Of a stretch of 28,473 bases of DNA, positions 13,825 to 21,559 are shown piece after piece (position 1 is the stretch's first letter; each line of letters opens with the position of its first letter). The notes below the pieces were generated by a model. The model did no database searches. It worked only from the letters and a program-made list of their open reading frames with translations, and was not told the origin of the DNA. Position numbers and translations under genes: made by a program. This DNA comes from Archaeoglobi archaeon. GTDB lineage: Archaea; Halobacteriota; Archaeoglobi; Archaeoglobales; Archaeoglobaceae. Where the stretch lies: the NCBI GenBank assembly GCA_004347865.1, contig QNUZ01000005.1, positions 1 to 28,473 on the forward strand. The letters run 5' to 3'.

Positions 13825-15360
13825 ATGAATGAAATAACATTACCATATAAAACCCGATCCCTTTGTCCTGAGTGCTTGGCTATAATCGAGGCAGAAGTTT
13901 ATCCGGAAAATGGAAAGGTGATGATAAAGAAGATCTGCAAAGATCATGGAGAGTTTGTGGATGTTTACTGGGGGGACGTAGAGCTATTTAAGAGGGCATC
14001 GAGGTTTGCAAGAGATGGAAAGGGGATTGAAAATCCCATCACCGAAAAAGGAAACTGTCCCTTTAGCTGCGGTTTGTGCGGGAATCACAAGAGTCACACA
14101 GCCTTGCTGAATATAGTGCTGACGAACAGGTGCGATTTGGCCTGCTGGTATTGCTTTTTCTACGCAAAAAGAGCTGGTTACGTTTACGAGCCAACAATCG
14201 AGCAGATAAGACAGATGGTTCGGCTTGCCAAGCAGATGAAGCCTGTAGCTTGCAACGCTGTGCAGCTTACAGGCGGGGAGCCGACGCTGAGAGGAGATTT
14301 GTTGGAGATCATAAGAGTGATTAAGGAAGAAGGCTATGATCACATTCAGCTGAACACTAATGGCATAAAGCTCGCACTTGAAAGCGATTTTGCTGTGAAG
14401 GTGAGAGAGGCCGGGGTCAACACGGTGTATCTGTCCTACGATGGTATTGATGAAAAAACCAATCCAAAGAACCACAATGAAGTCCCGAAAATTCTGGATA
14501 ACTGCAGAAAGGCTGGACTTGGCATAGTTCTCGTTCCAACTGTAATAAGGAGTGTAAACGATCATCAGCTTGCGGATATAATAAGGTTTGCAGCCAAAAA
14601 CGTTGACATTGTCCGCGGAGTGAACTTTCAGCCGGTGAGCCTTGTTGGGAGCATGCCGAAGAAGGAGAGAGATCAGTACAGGATTACGATTCCGGACTGT
14701 CTGAAAGCCATAGAGGAGCAGACAAACGGAGAAATTAGTAGAGACGATTTTTATCCTGTTCCCAGCGTTGTTCCCGTTTCCAGGTTCGTGGAAGCGATAA
14801 CCTCGAGGCCGCAGTACGAGTTAACAGCTCATTTTGCATGCGGAATGGCTACCTATCTCTTCATCGAAGACGGAAAGATGATCCCGATTACGAGGTTCAT
14901 CGATATTGCTGGATTTCTCGAGTTTCTCGATAAAAAAGCCGATGAAATTAGAGATAGCAGAATGAAATCCCTTAAAGCTTTGAAGAATGTAATAGACCTC
15001 CGGAAGTTCATAGATTCTTCCAAAGCTCCGAAGGGAATGAGCATGAGAAGCATACTATTCAATATTTTAGTAAAGCACGATTATTCCGCTTTAGGAGAAT
15101 TCCACAAGAAATCCCTCTTCATCGGATTTATGCATTTCCAGGATCTCTACAATTACGACATAGCCAGAGTGGAGCGCTGCGAAATACATTATGCAACTCC
15201 TGACGGCAGAATAATACCCTTCTGCACTTTCAATGTGATCCCAGAGTATTATAGGGACAGGATTCAGGAGAAATACGGTACTCCAATCGAAGAATGGGAA
15301 AGGAAAACCGGCAGAAAGCTCAGGGACGACATATACAGGGTTGTGAGGAGACCTAGATGA
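13825..15360 (+). CDS. tes: Tetraether lipid synthase (Tes/GDGT-MAS), radical SAM
   Basis: A 511-residue radical SAM protein of the MJ0619/Tes family, which joins the phytanyl tails of two archaeol lipids to form tetraether membrane-spanning lipids. The N-terminus has a cysteine pair and third Cys (C14, C17, C38), then a CxxxCxxC at C78, C82 and C85 (CPFSCGLC), then the radical SAM motif at C103, C107 and C110 (NRCDLACWYC). QLTGGEPTLRGDL and LNTNGIKLA are SAM-binding segments. The C-terminal domain contains CGMATYLFIEDGKMIPITRF and CEIHYATPDGRIIPFCTFN. The multiple extra cysteines agree with the several iron-sulfur clusters known in Tes. Formerly such proteins were annotated as MoaA-like. The stop overlaps the nadM start (ATGA). 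Confidence 0.82.
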   Translation: MNEITLPYKTRSLCPECLAIIEAEVYPENGKVMIKKICKDHGEFVDVYWGDVELFKRASRFARDGKGIENPITEKGNCPFSCGLCGNHKSHTALLNIVLTNRCDLACWYCFFYAKRAGYVYEPTIEQIRQMVRLAKQMKPVACNAVQLTGGEPTLRGDLLEIIRVIKEEGYDHIQLNTNGIKLALESDFAVKVREAGVNTVYLSYDGIDEKTNPKNHNEVPKILDNCRKAGLGIVLVPTVIRSVNDHQLADIIRFAAKNVDIVRGVNFQPVSLVGSMPKKERDQYRITIPDCLKAIEEQTNGEISRDDFYPVPSVVPVSRFVEAITSRPQYELTAHFACGMATYLFIEDGKMIPITRFIDIAGFLEFLDKKADEIRDSRMKSLKALKNVIDLRKFIDSSKAPKGMSMRSILFNILVKHDYSALGEFHKKSLFIGFMHFQDLYNYDIARVERCEIHYATPDGRIIPFCTFNVIPEYYRDRIQEKYGTPIEEWERKTGRKLRDDIYRVVRRPR

Positions 15361-15869
15361 GGGGTCTGTTTATAGGGAGGTTCCAGCCATACCACCTTGG
15401 ACACCATGAGGTTGTGAAGAAAATCCTGAAAGAGGTTGACGAGCTGATTATCGGAATTGGCAGTGCCCAGGAGAGTCACACCCTCGAAAACCCATTTACG
15501 GCGGGAGAGAGAATCATGATGATCTCAAGGGCAATCGAGGAACTGAAAACTCGGAAGAGGGTTTACATTGTCCCCCTTGAGGACATTTACAGGAACAGCC
15601 TTTGGGTTGCCCACATATGCTCTATGACACCCCACTTTGACATTGTTTACACAAACAATCCGCTGGTCTACAGACTTTTTACCGAAGCAAACTTCAGAGT
15701 TGTTAAAACTGGCTTGGTTAACAGGCATGAGTACCACGGAACGGAAATAAGGAAGAAAATGCTCGAGGGGGATGACTGGGAGAGGTTTGTTCCCAGATCC
15801 GTTGCGGAGGTTATAAAAGAGATAAAGGGAATAGAAAGACTGAGGGAGATTGCGGGGAAGGATTTCTGA
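15357..15869 (+). CDS. nadM: Nicotinamide-nucleotide adenylyltransferase (archaeal NadM)
   Basis: A 170-residue archaeal-type NMN adenylyltransferase that makes NAD+ from NMN and ATP. The nucleotidyltransferase motif GRFQPYHLGHH is at residues 7-17, GSAQESHTLENPFTAGERIMM near 38-58, then PLEDIYRNSLWVAHI, YTNNPLVYRLF and HEYHGTEIRKKML near 122. The ATG overlaps the tes stop codon and is preceded by GAGGAG six bases upstream, inside tes, so translation is coupled. Its last base is shared with the ogt start (TGATG). Confidence 0.93.
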   Translation: MRGLFIGRFQPYHLGHHEVVKKILKEVDELIIGIGSAQESHTLENPFTAGERIMMISRAIEELKTRKRVYIVPLEDIYRNSLWVAHICSMTPHFDIVYTNNPLVYRLFTEANFRVVKTGLVNRHEYHGTEIRKKMLEGDDWERFVPRSVAEVIKEIKGIERLREIAGKDF

Positions 15870-16297
15870 TGTTTTCGATATTCTGGAACGGCATGTATTT
15901 CAATGTTATAGCCGAAGATAGAGTAAAAAGAACCTTTTTCTCGAAAAACCCAGCCTTTGGATTCAAGAGATGCGCGCTGTCCGAAAAGATCGAGAAATAT
16001 TTCAGAGGGGAAAAAGTCGAATTCGATTGCGAATTCGAGCTGGATCTCCCGGAATTCACAGTCAGAGTTCTGGAAAGGGTAGCCAAAATACCTTACGGCG
16101 AAATTACGACCTATGGCATACTCGCCAAGGAACTGAATACTTCGTCAAGAGCGATTGGACAGGCCTTAAGAAAAAATCCGGTTCCAGTCCTAATTCCATG
16201 TCACAGGATCGTTGCAAGATCTGGGATCGGCGGATACTCTGCGGGTGTTGAGATCAAGAAGGCTCTTTTAAGACTTGAGGGAGTCCAGCTCCCTTAG
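15869..16297 (+). CDS. ogt: Methylated-DNA-protein-cysteine S-methyltransferase
   Basis: A 142-residue suicide repair protein that takes O6-alkyl groups from guanine onto its active cysteine. The helix-turn-helix YGEITTYGILAKELNTSSRAIGQAL is at residues 76-100, with the arginine finger at R94, and the active-site IPCHRI with C111 at 109-114, followed by the GGYSAGVEIKKALL segment. The short N-terminal domain is typical of thermophilic archaeal forms. The start shares a base with the nadM stop; GGGAAGGA upstream is a plausible ribosome site. The 3' end overlaps the convergent hel308 gene by 30 bases. Confidence 0.92.
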   Translation: MFSIFWNGMYFNVIAEDRVKRTFFSKNPAFGFKRCALSEKIEKYFRGEKVEFDCEFELDLPEFTVRVLERVAKIPYGEITTYGILAKELNTSSRAIGQALRKNPVPVLIPCHRIVARSGIGGYSAGVEIKKALLRLEGVQLP

Positions 16298-18328
16298 CAC
16301 TTTTTCTGCGATTTTTTGACCTAAAATCTTCTTAATTTTTGACTTGTTAGCGATAATATCTTCCTTACTCCTGATTCCCGCATTGTAGAGCTTTCTTGCC
16401 CTTACCCTGCCGATGTTGCGAATCGAAACCAAGTCCAGAAGCTCTTCCTTAACGCCGTATCTAATTCTGGTTTCAAGCCTTGGGACACTCTTGCCAAACT
16501 CTCCTGCGATTCTTGACAGAGCGTGTGAAAGCCATTCTGCTGTTTCTACTAACCTTCTGAGGTCTCCAGGGGCTATTGAATATTTCTCGCATATCTCGTT
16601 CTCATCGACCTCGTTTATCCAGTCTCTGAGACACAGAGCGGTTTTTACCTCCAAAAGAAACCATTCGTAGTCTATCGAGCCTTCGGAAGGATAATAGGTT
16701 AGTTCTTTTCTTATCTTAAAGGCAAGATCGTCAACCCAATCGTCATCTCTCCTCAGGCTTAGCCTTTCCATGTCGGGAGTCCTGCAGATAAGGTGAAGTG
16801 CCGAGAGTTCACTCAGGCTTTCAAACTTCCTTGTGGTATCGTAAAATATGAAACCCGTAAGAGGATCTATGTAGAGCTTCGAAACAATCACACCAAGTTT
16901 TTTTGGGACTATCTTATTCCCGATTTCTACCATCTCCCAGTTTTCAAGCTGCTTTATTGCTCTTTCAAGCTCAAAATCGTGAATGTCTGACTGCTTTGCA
17001 AATAGGGTGGAGTTAAAAAATTCCTTTAAACTCTTAATGTCTGTCGCAAAGCCATCACAGATCAGAGATAAACAGTGAAATCTGAGCTTGCTCTCAACTC
17101 CTAGCTTGGAGATTATCCTTTCCGGTTCACCCTCTATGTAGCTCTTAAGCACTATATCTTTATCTTTTTTGCTAGCAACAACGATTGCCTCGCCTATCTC
17201 GTCCATTCCTGGTCTGCCCGCTCTGCCTGCCATCTGCTTAAACTCGGAGACTTTTATCCTCTTGGAATAGCCGTCATAACGGTATATGCTCCTGATTAAT
17301 ACCCTTTTAGCTGGCAGATTCACACCTGCTGCAAGCGTTGGGGTTGCAACAAGAATCCTGACATCTCCATTCCTAAAAGCCTCTTCGACGATTCTTCTCT
17401 GCCCGCTCAAGAGGCCAGCATGATGAAAGGCTGAGCCTTTTTTAATACATTTAGCCAGTTTTTTGCTCATTTCTCCATCATTTTCTGCTAGGATCTCCTC
17501 AGCGAGATCTTTCCCTTGGCAGTACCTTCCTGATATCTCCGAAAGTCTCTCTGCAAGTGATTCGGCAGATTTCCTTGTGGATTCAAAGACAAGAACTCCA
17601 TTTCCCTCAGAAACACACTCTTCGACAACCTCTTCGAAACTCTTCTTGGCTCTGTAAACTTCGCCATCTCGGTAGATTTCTACCGTTCCTTCGCAAAGAA
17701 TGCCGTAATAAAGTGGGACAGGGCGCCAGGAACTCTGAATGAACTTTGCATCCAGCCAGTCGGCTATCTCTGAGACGTTGGGTGCGGTAGCTGACAGTCC
17801 AAGAATCCAGAGATTCTGCTTCATCCTCCTCATTTTTGTGATCAGGATCTCTAGTGTGTGTCCTCTATCTTCGGAGTCTATAAGGTGAATCTCGTCGACA
17901 ACTAGGCAAGTTATGTCTCTGAGCCAGAAAGCTCTGTTCCTGAGAAGTGAATCGGCCTTTTCCGCAGTAGTAACAACTATGTCTGCTTCGGCCAGGTGAG
18001 AGTCTACAGATTCGTAGTCCCCTGTGGAAATACCAATATAAACCCCGATTTTCTCCCATTTTCTGAAACTCTCAAACTTCTCGTTTGCTAGTGCCCTGAG
18101 TGGTGTGATATAGAGGCATTTTCCCCCTCTCAGAACTTCTGAAATCATTGCAAGTTCGGCTATAAGCGTTTTTCCAGCAGCAGTTGGTAATGAGAGGATG
18201 AGATTATCCCTGTTGAAAATGTACGGCAGTGCAGACTCTTGGGGAGGGAAAAGCTCCTCAATTCCATTCTCCTTTAGTATCTCAACAACGTAGCTCGATA
18301 TCCTGTCTGAGAGCTCCTCGATTCTCAC
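16268..18328 (-). CDS. hel308: Hel308 ATP-dependent DNA helicase
   Basis: A 686-residue superfamily 2 helicase of the Hel308/HelQ type, acting at stalled replication forks with 3'-5' polarity. Motifs in order: FPPQESALPYI (Q motif, ~27-37), LPTAAGKT (Walker A, 47-54), TPLRALANEK (75-84), DEIH (Walker B, 145-148), LSATAPN (III, 178-184), HHAGLLSGQRR, ATPTLAAGVNLPAKRV (V) and QMAGRAGRPGMD (VI). A winged helix and ratchet follow, and a helix-hairpin-helix (IRNIGRVRARKLYNAG) is near the C-terminus. It starts with GTG (18326-18328). A TATA box (TTATATTTAT, minus strand) lies about 25-30 bases upstream, exactly where IS copy B begins. It may once have been read through from tgtA-arcS, which lie upstream on the same strand. 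Confidence 0.93.
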   Translation of the reverse strand: MRIEELSDRISSYVVEILKENGIEELFPPQESALPYIFNRDNLILSLPTAAGKTLIAELAMISEVLRGGKCLYITPLRALANEKFESFRKWEKIGVYIGISTGDYESVDSHLAEADIVVTTAEKADSLLRNRAFWLRDITCLVVDEIHLIDSEDRGHTLEILITKMRRMKQNLWILGLSATAPNVSEIADWLDAKFIQSSWRPVPLYYGILCEGTVEIYRDGEVYRAKKSFEEVVEECVSEGNGVLVFESTRKSAESLAERLSEISGRYCQGKDLAEEILAENDGEMSKKLAKCIKKGSAFHHAGLLSGQRRIVEEAFRNGDVRILVATPTLAAGVNLPAKRVLIRSIYRYDGYSKRIKVSEFKQMAGRAGRPGMDEIGEAIVVASKKDKDIVLKSYIEGEPERIISKLGVESKLRFHCLSLICDGFATDIKSLKEFFNSTLFAKQSDIHDFELERAIKQLENWEMVEIGNKIVPKKLGVIVSKLYIDPLTGFIFYDTTRKFESLSELSALHLICRTPDMERLSLRRDDDWVDDLAFKIRKELTYYPSEGSIDYEWFLLEVKTALCLRDWINEVDENEICEKYSIAPGDLRRLVETAEWLSHALSRIAGEFGKSVPRLETRIRYGVKEELLDLVSIRNIGRVRARKLYNAGIRSKEDIIANKSKIKKILGQKIAEKVLRELDSLKS

Positions 18329-18352
18329 AGAATTTTGCTATGGGGAGAGAGA

Positions 18353-18364
18353 AGATAAATATAA
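18353..18364 (-). promoter_or_regulatory. TATA box of hel308, overlapping the left end of IS copy B
   Basis: The minus strand reads GTTATATTTATC across 18353-18364. The first bases (TTATA) come from the segment shared with the IS left end at 1735; the rest is host flank. Spacing to the GTG start (about 29 bases) fits a leaderless or very short leader. Confidence 0.5.
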
Positions 18365-18481
18365 CTGAAAACCTCGCCCTTTAGGAGCCGGGGGAGCTTG
18401 GCTTTTGAACCGGCAGATGAGGGGAAGGGCGTAAAGCTCCATTTATGCTGGGAGCTCGCCTTTATAGGCGTGGCGGCTCAC
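18360..18481 (+). mobile_element. 122-base orphan IS200/IS605-type mini-element (copy B), candidate omega-RNA-like
   Basis: The left 22 bases (18360-18381) match 1735-1756 exactly and the right part (about 18391-18481) matches the IS right end at the window start, with a 23-base identical core (18407-18429 versus 55-77). The terminal hairpin pairs 18454-18460 with 18467-18474 (loop TTTATA, bulged T at 18471), and the element ends GGCGGCTCAC. No transposase or TnpB gene fits inside. It therefore carries both presumed ends and nothing else: a non-autonomous (MITE/PATE-like) element, or a guide-RNA scaffold left after loss of tnpB. The 16-20 bases after 18481 (ATCTTAATTCAGAACC...) would be the guide position. 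Located between the arcS stop and the hel308 start. Confidence 0.6.
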
Positions 18482-18489
18482 ATCTTAAT

Positions 18490-20055
18490 TCAGAACCTGT
18501 ACCTTCTTCTGATTTCAACTGCCACGCCCTTCTTCGCTTCTACCATTTCCTTGCCGTGCATCCTTGCAATCCCAACTCCGTAGTATGTAGAGTTGTAAAA
18601 AACCACAACGTCGTTTGGCCTTATTTTTTGATCGGCAGATTCCACACCGGCACAAAAGATCGTGGTTGTAGGTTCAAATTCGGCGATCCTGATACAGTAA
18701 TCCCCTCTTTTCAGCAATTCCTTTGCAAATGGAGAATATATGTCCAAGTTACCGTATCTCAGGTCAAACCTTGCTACTCTTTCTTTATTCTGGAGTTCGA
18801 TCTCGGGATACTTTCCCCTAACGAAACCACCTAATTCGAAACCGAACTGATACCGGAAAGCGTGAGAAAACATCTCACTAAAGAGATCGTATTTCTCGTA
18901 GCCCTCCAGCTCTTTCTTGAGCTTTTTTAACGAACTTGAATCAAGAACGTTCCCCTCCGATGTGAACACGACATCGTGGTCCTTTAGAGCCCTCTCAACA
19001 ACCTTTCGGTATCCCCCCTCTACATGTGCTACGATTTTTTCAAATTTTCCCTTCTCTACAAGCCTTGAGAGCCAGCCTGCAACAAAAGCGACTTCATCAT
19101 CGCTCCAGTATCCAGTAACGGGAGTATCATAGTTCACCGCAGGATACATAAGCTCGAATTCTCTTGGGACCACGAGGGGGGATGATATTATGATCTCGTT
19201 AACGTTGACGTTCACGGCGCTTCTTATTATCCGGTGTGTCTGGGATAGTAGATATGGTTTCTTTGCTGTGCATGGTAAAAGCAGCAAAGCACGGGTTTTG
19301 GGTCGGTAACATTCCGCAATTCTGTTGAGGAAGTATTTTACCTCAAATCTGTTTAAGCTTTCCTGCGAGTTGAAGTAGCACGTCGATCTTCTGAATCTCG
19401 GAAAACAAACACCATGCTCAAGGTCTGAAAACCTTAATAATGCTGTGAGTTCTGGGTTTAGCTTGGTCTTTGCCTCTACATAGTTCCTCAGCTTTTCTTC
19501 TTCGATCAGAATCCTGCATTTCTGTACTTCCATTCTTAGCTGCTCAGTATTGTGTCCAGCAACTATCCTGAGTATTTCTTCTCTTTTGAGCTCGTTTAAC
19601 TTTTGTCCTCTGCAGAATTCGCACCTGCAGGGGAATTCCGTCATCCTTTCGAGTCTCAATTCAATGTCTCCCATGTAATAAATTCCGTTGTAGGCCTTCG
19701 CTATTGCCATGATGTTGTCGACCAAGTCAGCCCCCAAATACACAAGCAGAGAAACGTTCACAGGTTCGGCATATGCAACAGCATAGATCGGCCTATTACC
19801 TCTGAGCTCCGAGAAGGATTCAGCGATCTCTCTGGGAGACATGGCCTGCAAACCAGATAGAATTTCAACATCTCCGGATGGCTTGAGATCCTCGTAAATC
19901 TCTGGAAAGATTTTCTTCACCGCGTATGGGGCTTTTCCGAAATCTATTTTTTTCAAAAGCTCTTCTTCGAGCATTGCAGGGGTTTTCAAGATAAGACCGT
20001 TAACTTCAAAAACCCCAAGTCTCGCAAAACCGTCCCTTTTTTCAGTGTAGAACAT
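18490..20055 (-). CDS. arcS: Archaeosine synthase ArcS (TgtA2)
   Basis: A 521-residue paralogue of tRNA-guanine transglycosylase that converts preQ0 at tRNA position 15 to archaeosine. The N-terminal TGT-like part keeps a zinc site (C143, C145, C148; H168 in AGHNTEQL) but lacks the TGT catalytic surroundings. The ArcS-specific PCxxxKPYxxSxxH motif is at residues 261-274 (PCTAKKPYLLSQTH). A PUA RNA-binding domain forms the C-terminus (about 440-521, ending VGIARMHGKEMVEAKKGVAVEI). ATG at 20053-20055 overlaps the tgtA stop by 14 bases, so the two consecutive enzymes of the pathway are made from one message. IS copy B starts nine bases after its stop. Confidence 0.9.
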   Translation of the reverse strand: MFYTEKRDGFARLGVFEVNGLILKTPAMLEEELLKKIDFGKAPYAVKKIFPEIYEDLKPSGDVEILSGLQAMSPREIAESFSELRGNRPIYAVAYAEPVNVSLLVYLGADLVDNIMAIAKAYNGIYYMGDIELRLERMTEFPCRCEFCRGQKLNELKREEILRIVAGHNTEQLRMEVQKCRILIEEEKLRNYVEAKTKLNPELTALLRFSDLEHGVCFPRFRRSTCYFNSQESLNRFEVKYFLNRIAECYRPKTRALLLLPCTAKKPYLLSQTHRIIRSAVNVNVNEIIISSPLVVPREFELMYPAVNYDTPVTGYWSDDEVAFVAGWLSRLVEKGKFEKIVAHVEGGYRKVVERALKDHDVVFTSEGNVLDSSSLKKLKKELEGYEKYDLFSEMFSHAFRYQFGFELGGFVRGKYPEIELQNKERVARFDLRYGNLDIYSPFAKELLKRGDYCIRIAEFEPTTTIFCAGVESADQKIRPNDVVVFYNSTYYGVGIARMHGKEMVEAKKGVAVEIRRRYRF

Positions 20056-21478
20056 ATTCGCATTCTCCAGGAAGGTCCTTTACGAAATCCTTCCATCTCC
20101 CGGAAACGTGAACAACAAACTTTTTGTCATTCAAACAGCGCATGAAATCCCTTAGATTCTCCACAGCCATCTCCAAGGCTTCTTTTTCTATGAATTCGGC
20201 TTCTGGTATCTCTGCATGTCCTGCAGGATAGCTTTCCAGAAGTTCTGCTGGCACAGGCCCAAATACAGGGCGAACGTAAATATCGGCTAGTACTCCGAGA
20301 TCTGTTGATATCACTATCACTTCTTTTTCGAAATCCAGCTGTTTAACGGACTCCAGATGTCTTTTTACTGCCGGCCTCATTAGAGTCTCGATACCGCAGT
20401 AAAGGAATCTCTTTTTTATCCGTGGATCTGAATCCTCTAAAAGCGGCGAATAATCTTTAATCTGCCTCCACGCGCTTATGAGGTTTGGATGGGCCCTGAT
20501 TCTCTTCTCGACCAGTTCAAAAAGTGAGCCCTCTTTTATAGCATTTTTTATGGTTCTTATTTCGGAAAAGGTTACGTAGAGGTTATGTTCTGCAAGAAAT
20601 ATCTCCCTTTCAGCCTTTTCAAGCTCTCTAACCTCCTCAGGATCCATCTTCGAGCAGTTCGGGCAGTTGCACGGAAAATATTGTAAATCCGATAGCTTTT
20701 TTGTTCCATAGACCGTTAGATACCGGTCATCTTTGGCATAAAGAGCGTAAGCTGCTGAATCAAAAAGATCGCATCCCAGTGCTACTGCCATTGCAAGAAC
20801 CATGGGATGTCCGCAGCCAAAGAGGTGAACAGGTTCAACTCTAAGAACAGACCTTACCTCCAGAATAATTCTTACGAGATCCTTAAACCTATATGCATCC
20901 ATAAGAGGAACCACGGCGCCGATTGCATAGACGTCTCCGCCAATCTCCTTGGCTTTTTTTGCACTCTCGCGCCTTAATTCCATGTGAGTTGAGCCTTGAA
21001 TCGGCAAAACTAAGGACGAAATACCATTGAGTTCTTTTGCCTCTCTTTCTCTCTCGATTGTAATTTCAAGATCTTTTCTTGCAGTCTCATAATCTGCATC
21101 AGGCGGTGTTGGGATGTCCAGAGGGATTATAAAGTCAGACCCAATTTCTTTCTGGAATTCCAGGATTTCTCTGTTTGAAACTTCAACGTCACCGTAAACC
21201 ATTAACTGATAACTGCCACTGTCCGTCATTACTGGCAGATCTGTCCGGAGTATTCTATGAACACCTTTACTCACAGCTTCTTCCGCGAGGGTTCTGTAAA
21301 TGATGTAGGCATTCGTAATTAATGCCTGAGCCCCAAAATTTTTCATTTCGTCTGGAGGGATGAAAGGGATGTTGGGATTTATCACAGGCAGAACAGTAGG
21401 GGTTTCAATTCTACCATGCGGCGTTTCAATTCTGCAAATTCTCCCCATTGCATCTTTTGCAATTATTTCAAACTCCAT
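20042..21478 (-). CDS. tgtA: tRNA-guanine(15) transglycosylase (archaeosine TGT)
   Basis: A 478-residue enzyme that swaps guanine at position 15 of archaeal tRNA for preQ0. The substrate pocket MTDSGSYQLMVYG is at residues 84-96, the nucleophile region CDLFDSAAYALYAKDDRYLT at about 236-255 and the zinc site CNCPNC...H at C270, C272, C275 and H298. The C-terminal C1/C2-type part is present, but there is no PUA domain at the end, so it is about 100 residues shorter than full-length archaeal TGT (roughly 580). ATG at 21476-21478 (MEFEIIAKDAMGRICRIETP) matches the family start; the open frame's TTG at 21496 would add six residues. A minus-strand GATTATCTG box about 26 bases upstream suggests a leaderless message. 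Confidence 0.92.
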   Translation of the reverse strand: MEFEIIAKDAMGRICRIETPHGRIETPTVLPVINPNIPFIPPDEMKNFGAQALITNAYIIYRTLAEEAVSKGVHRILRTDLPVMTDSGSYQLMVYGDVEVSNREILEFQKEIGSDFIIPLDIPTPPDADYETARKDLEITIEREREAKELNGISSLVLPIQGSTHMELRRESAKKAKEIGGDVYAIGAVVPLMDAYRFKDLVRIILEVRSVLRVEPVHLFGCGHPMVLAMAVALGCDLFDSAAYALYAKDDRYLTVYGTKKLSDLQYFPCNCPNCSKMDPEEVRELEKAEREIFLAEHNLYVTFSEIRTIKNAIKEGSLFELVEKRIRAHPNLISAWRQIKDYSPLLEDSDPRIKKRFLYCGIETLMRPAVKRHLESVKQLDFEKEVIVISTDLGVLADIYVRPVFGPVPAELLESYPAGHAEIPEAEFIEKEALEMAVENLRDFMRCLNDKKFVVHVSGRWKDFVKDLPGECEYVLH

Positions 21479-21559
21479 AAAATTGCTTTTTTTCAATGCA
21501 GATAATCGTTTCGAAAGGACGCTCGAAAAGACTTTAATCCTTAAAATGCACGAAGTTCA
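21479..21559. promoter_or_regulatory. Divergent promoters of tgtA and the aminotransferase
   Basis: CTTTAATC (about 21532-21539) is centred some 25 bases before the aminotransferase ATG at 21560. On the other strand GATTATCT (about 21500-21508) is some 26 bases before the tgtA ATG. Neither gene has a clear Shine-Dalgarno. Confidence 0.4.

Noticed and set aside
13825..15360. MoaA or generic radical SAM methyltransferase
   Set aside because: The length, the extra N-terminal cysteine sets and the absence of MoaA C-terminal features fit the MJ0619/Tes family better.
18398..18583. A plus-strand ORF of about 61 codons across copy B and the arcS 3' end
   Set aside because: It has no typical start, runs antisense into arcS, and is explained by the element core and the antisense of a well-supported gene. 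Only its shared core may matter as a TnpB-tail relic.
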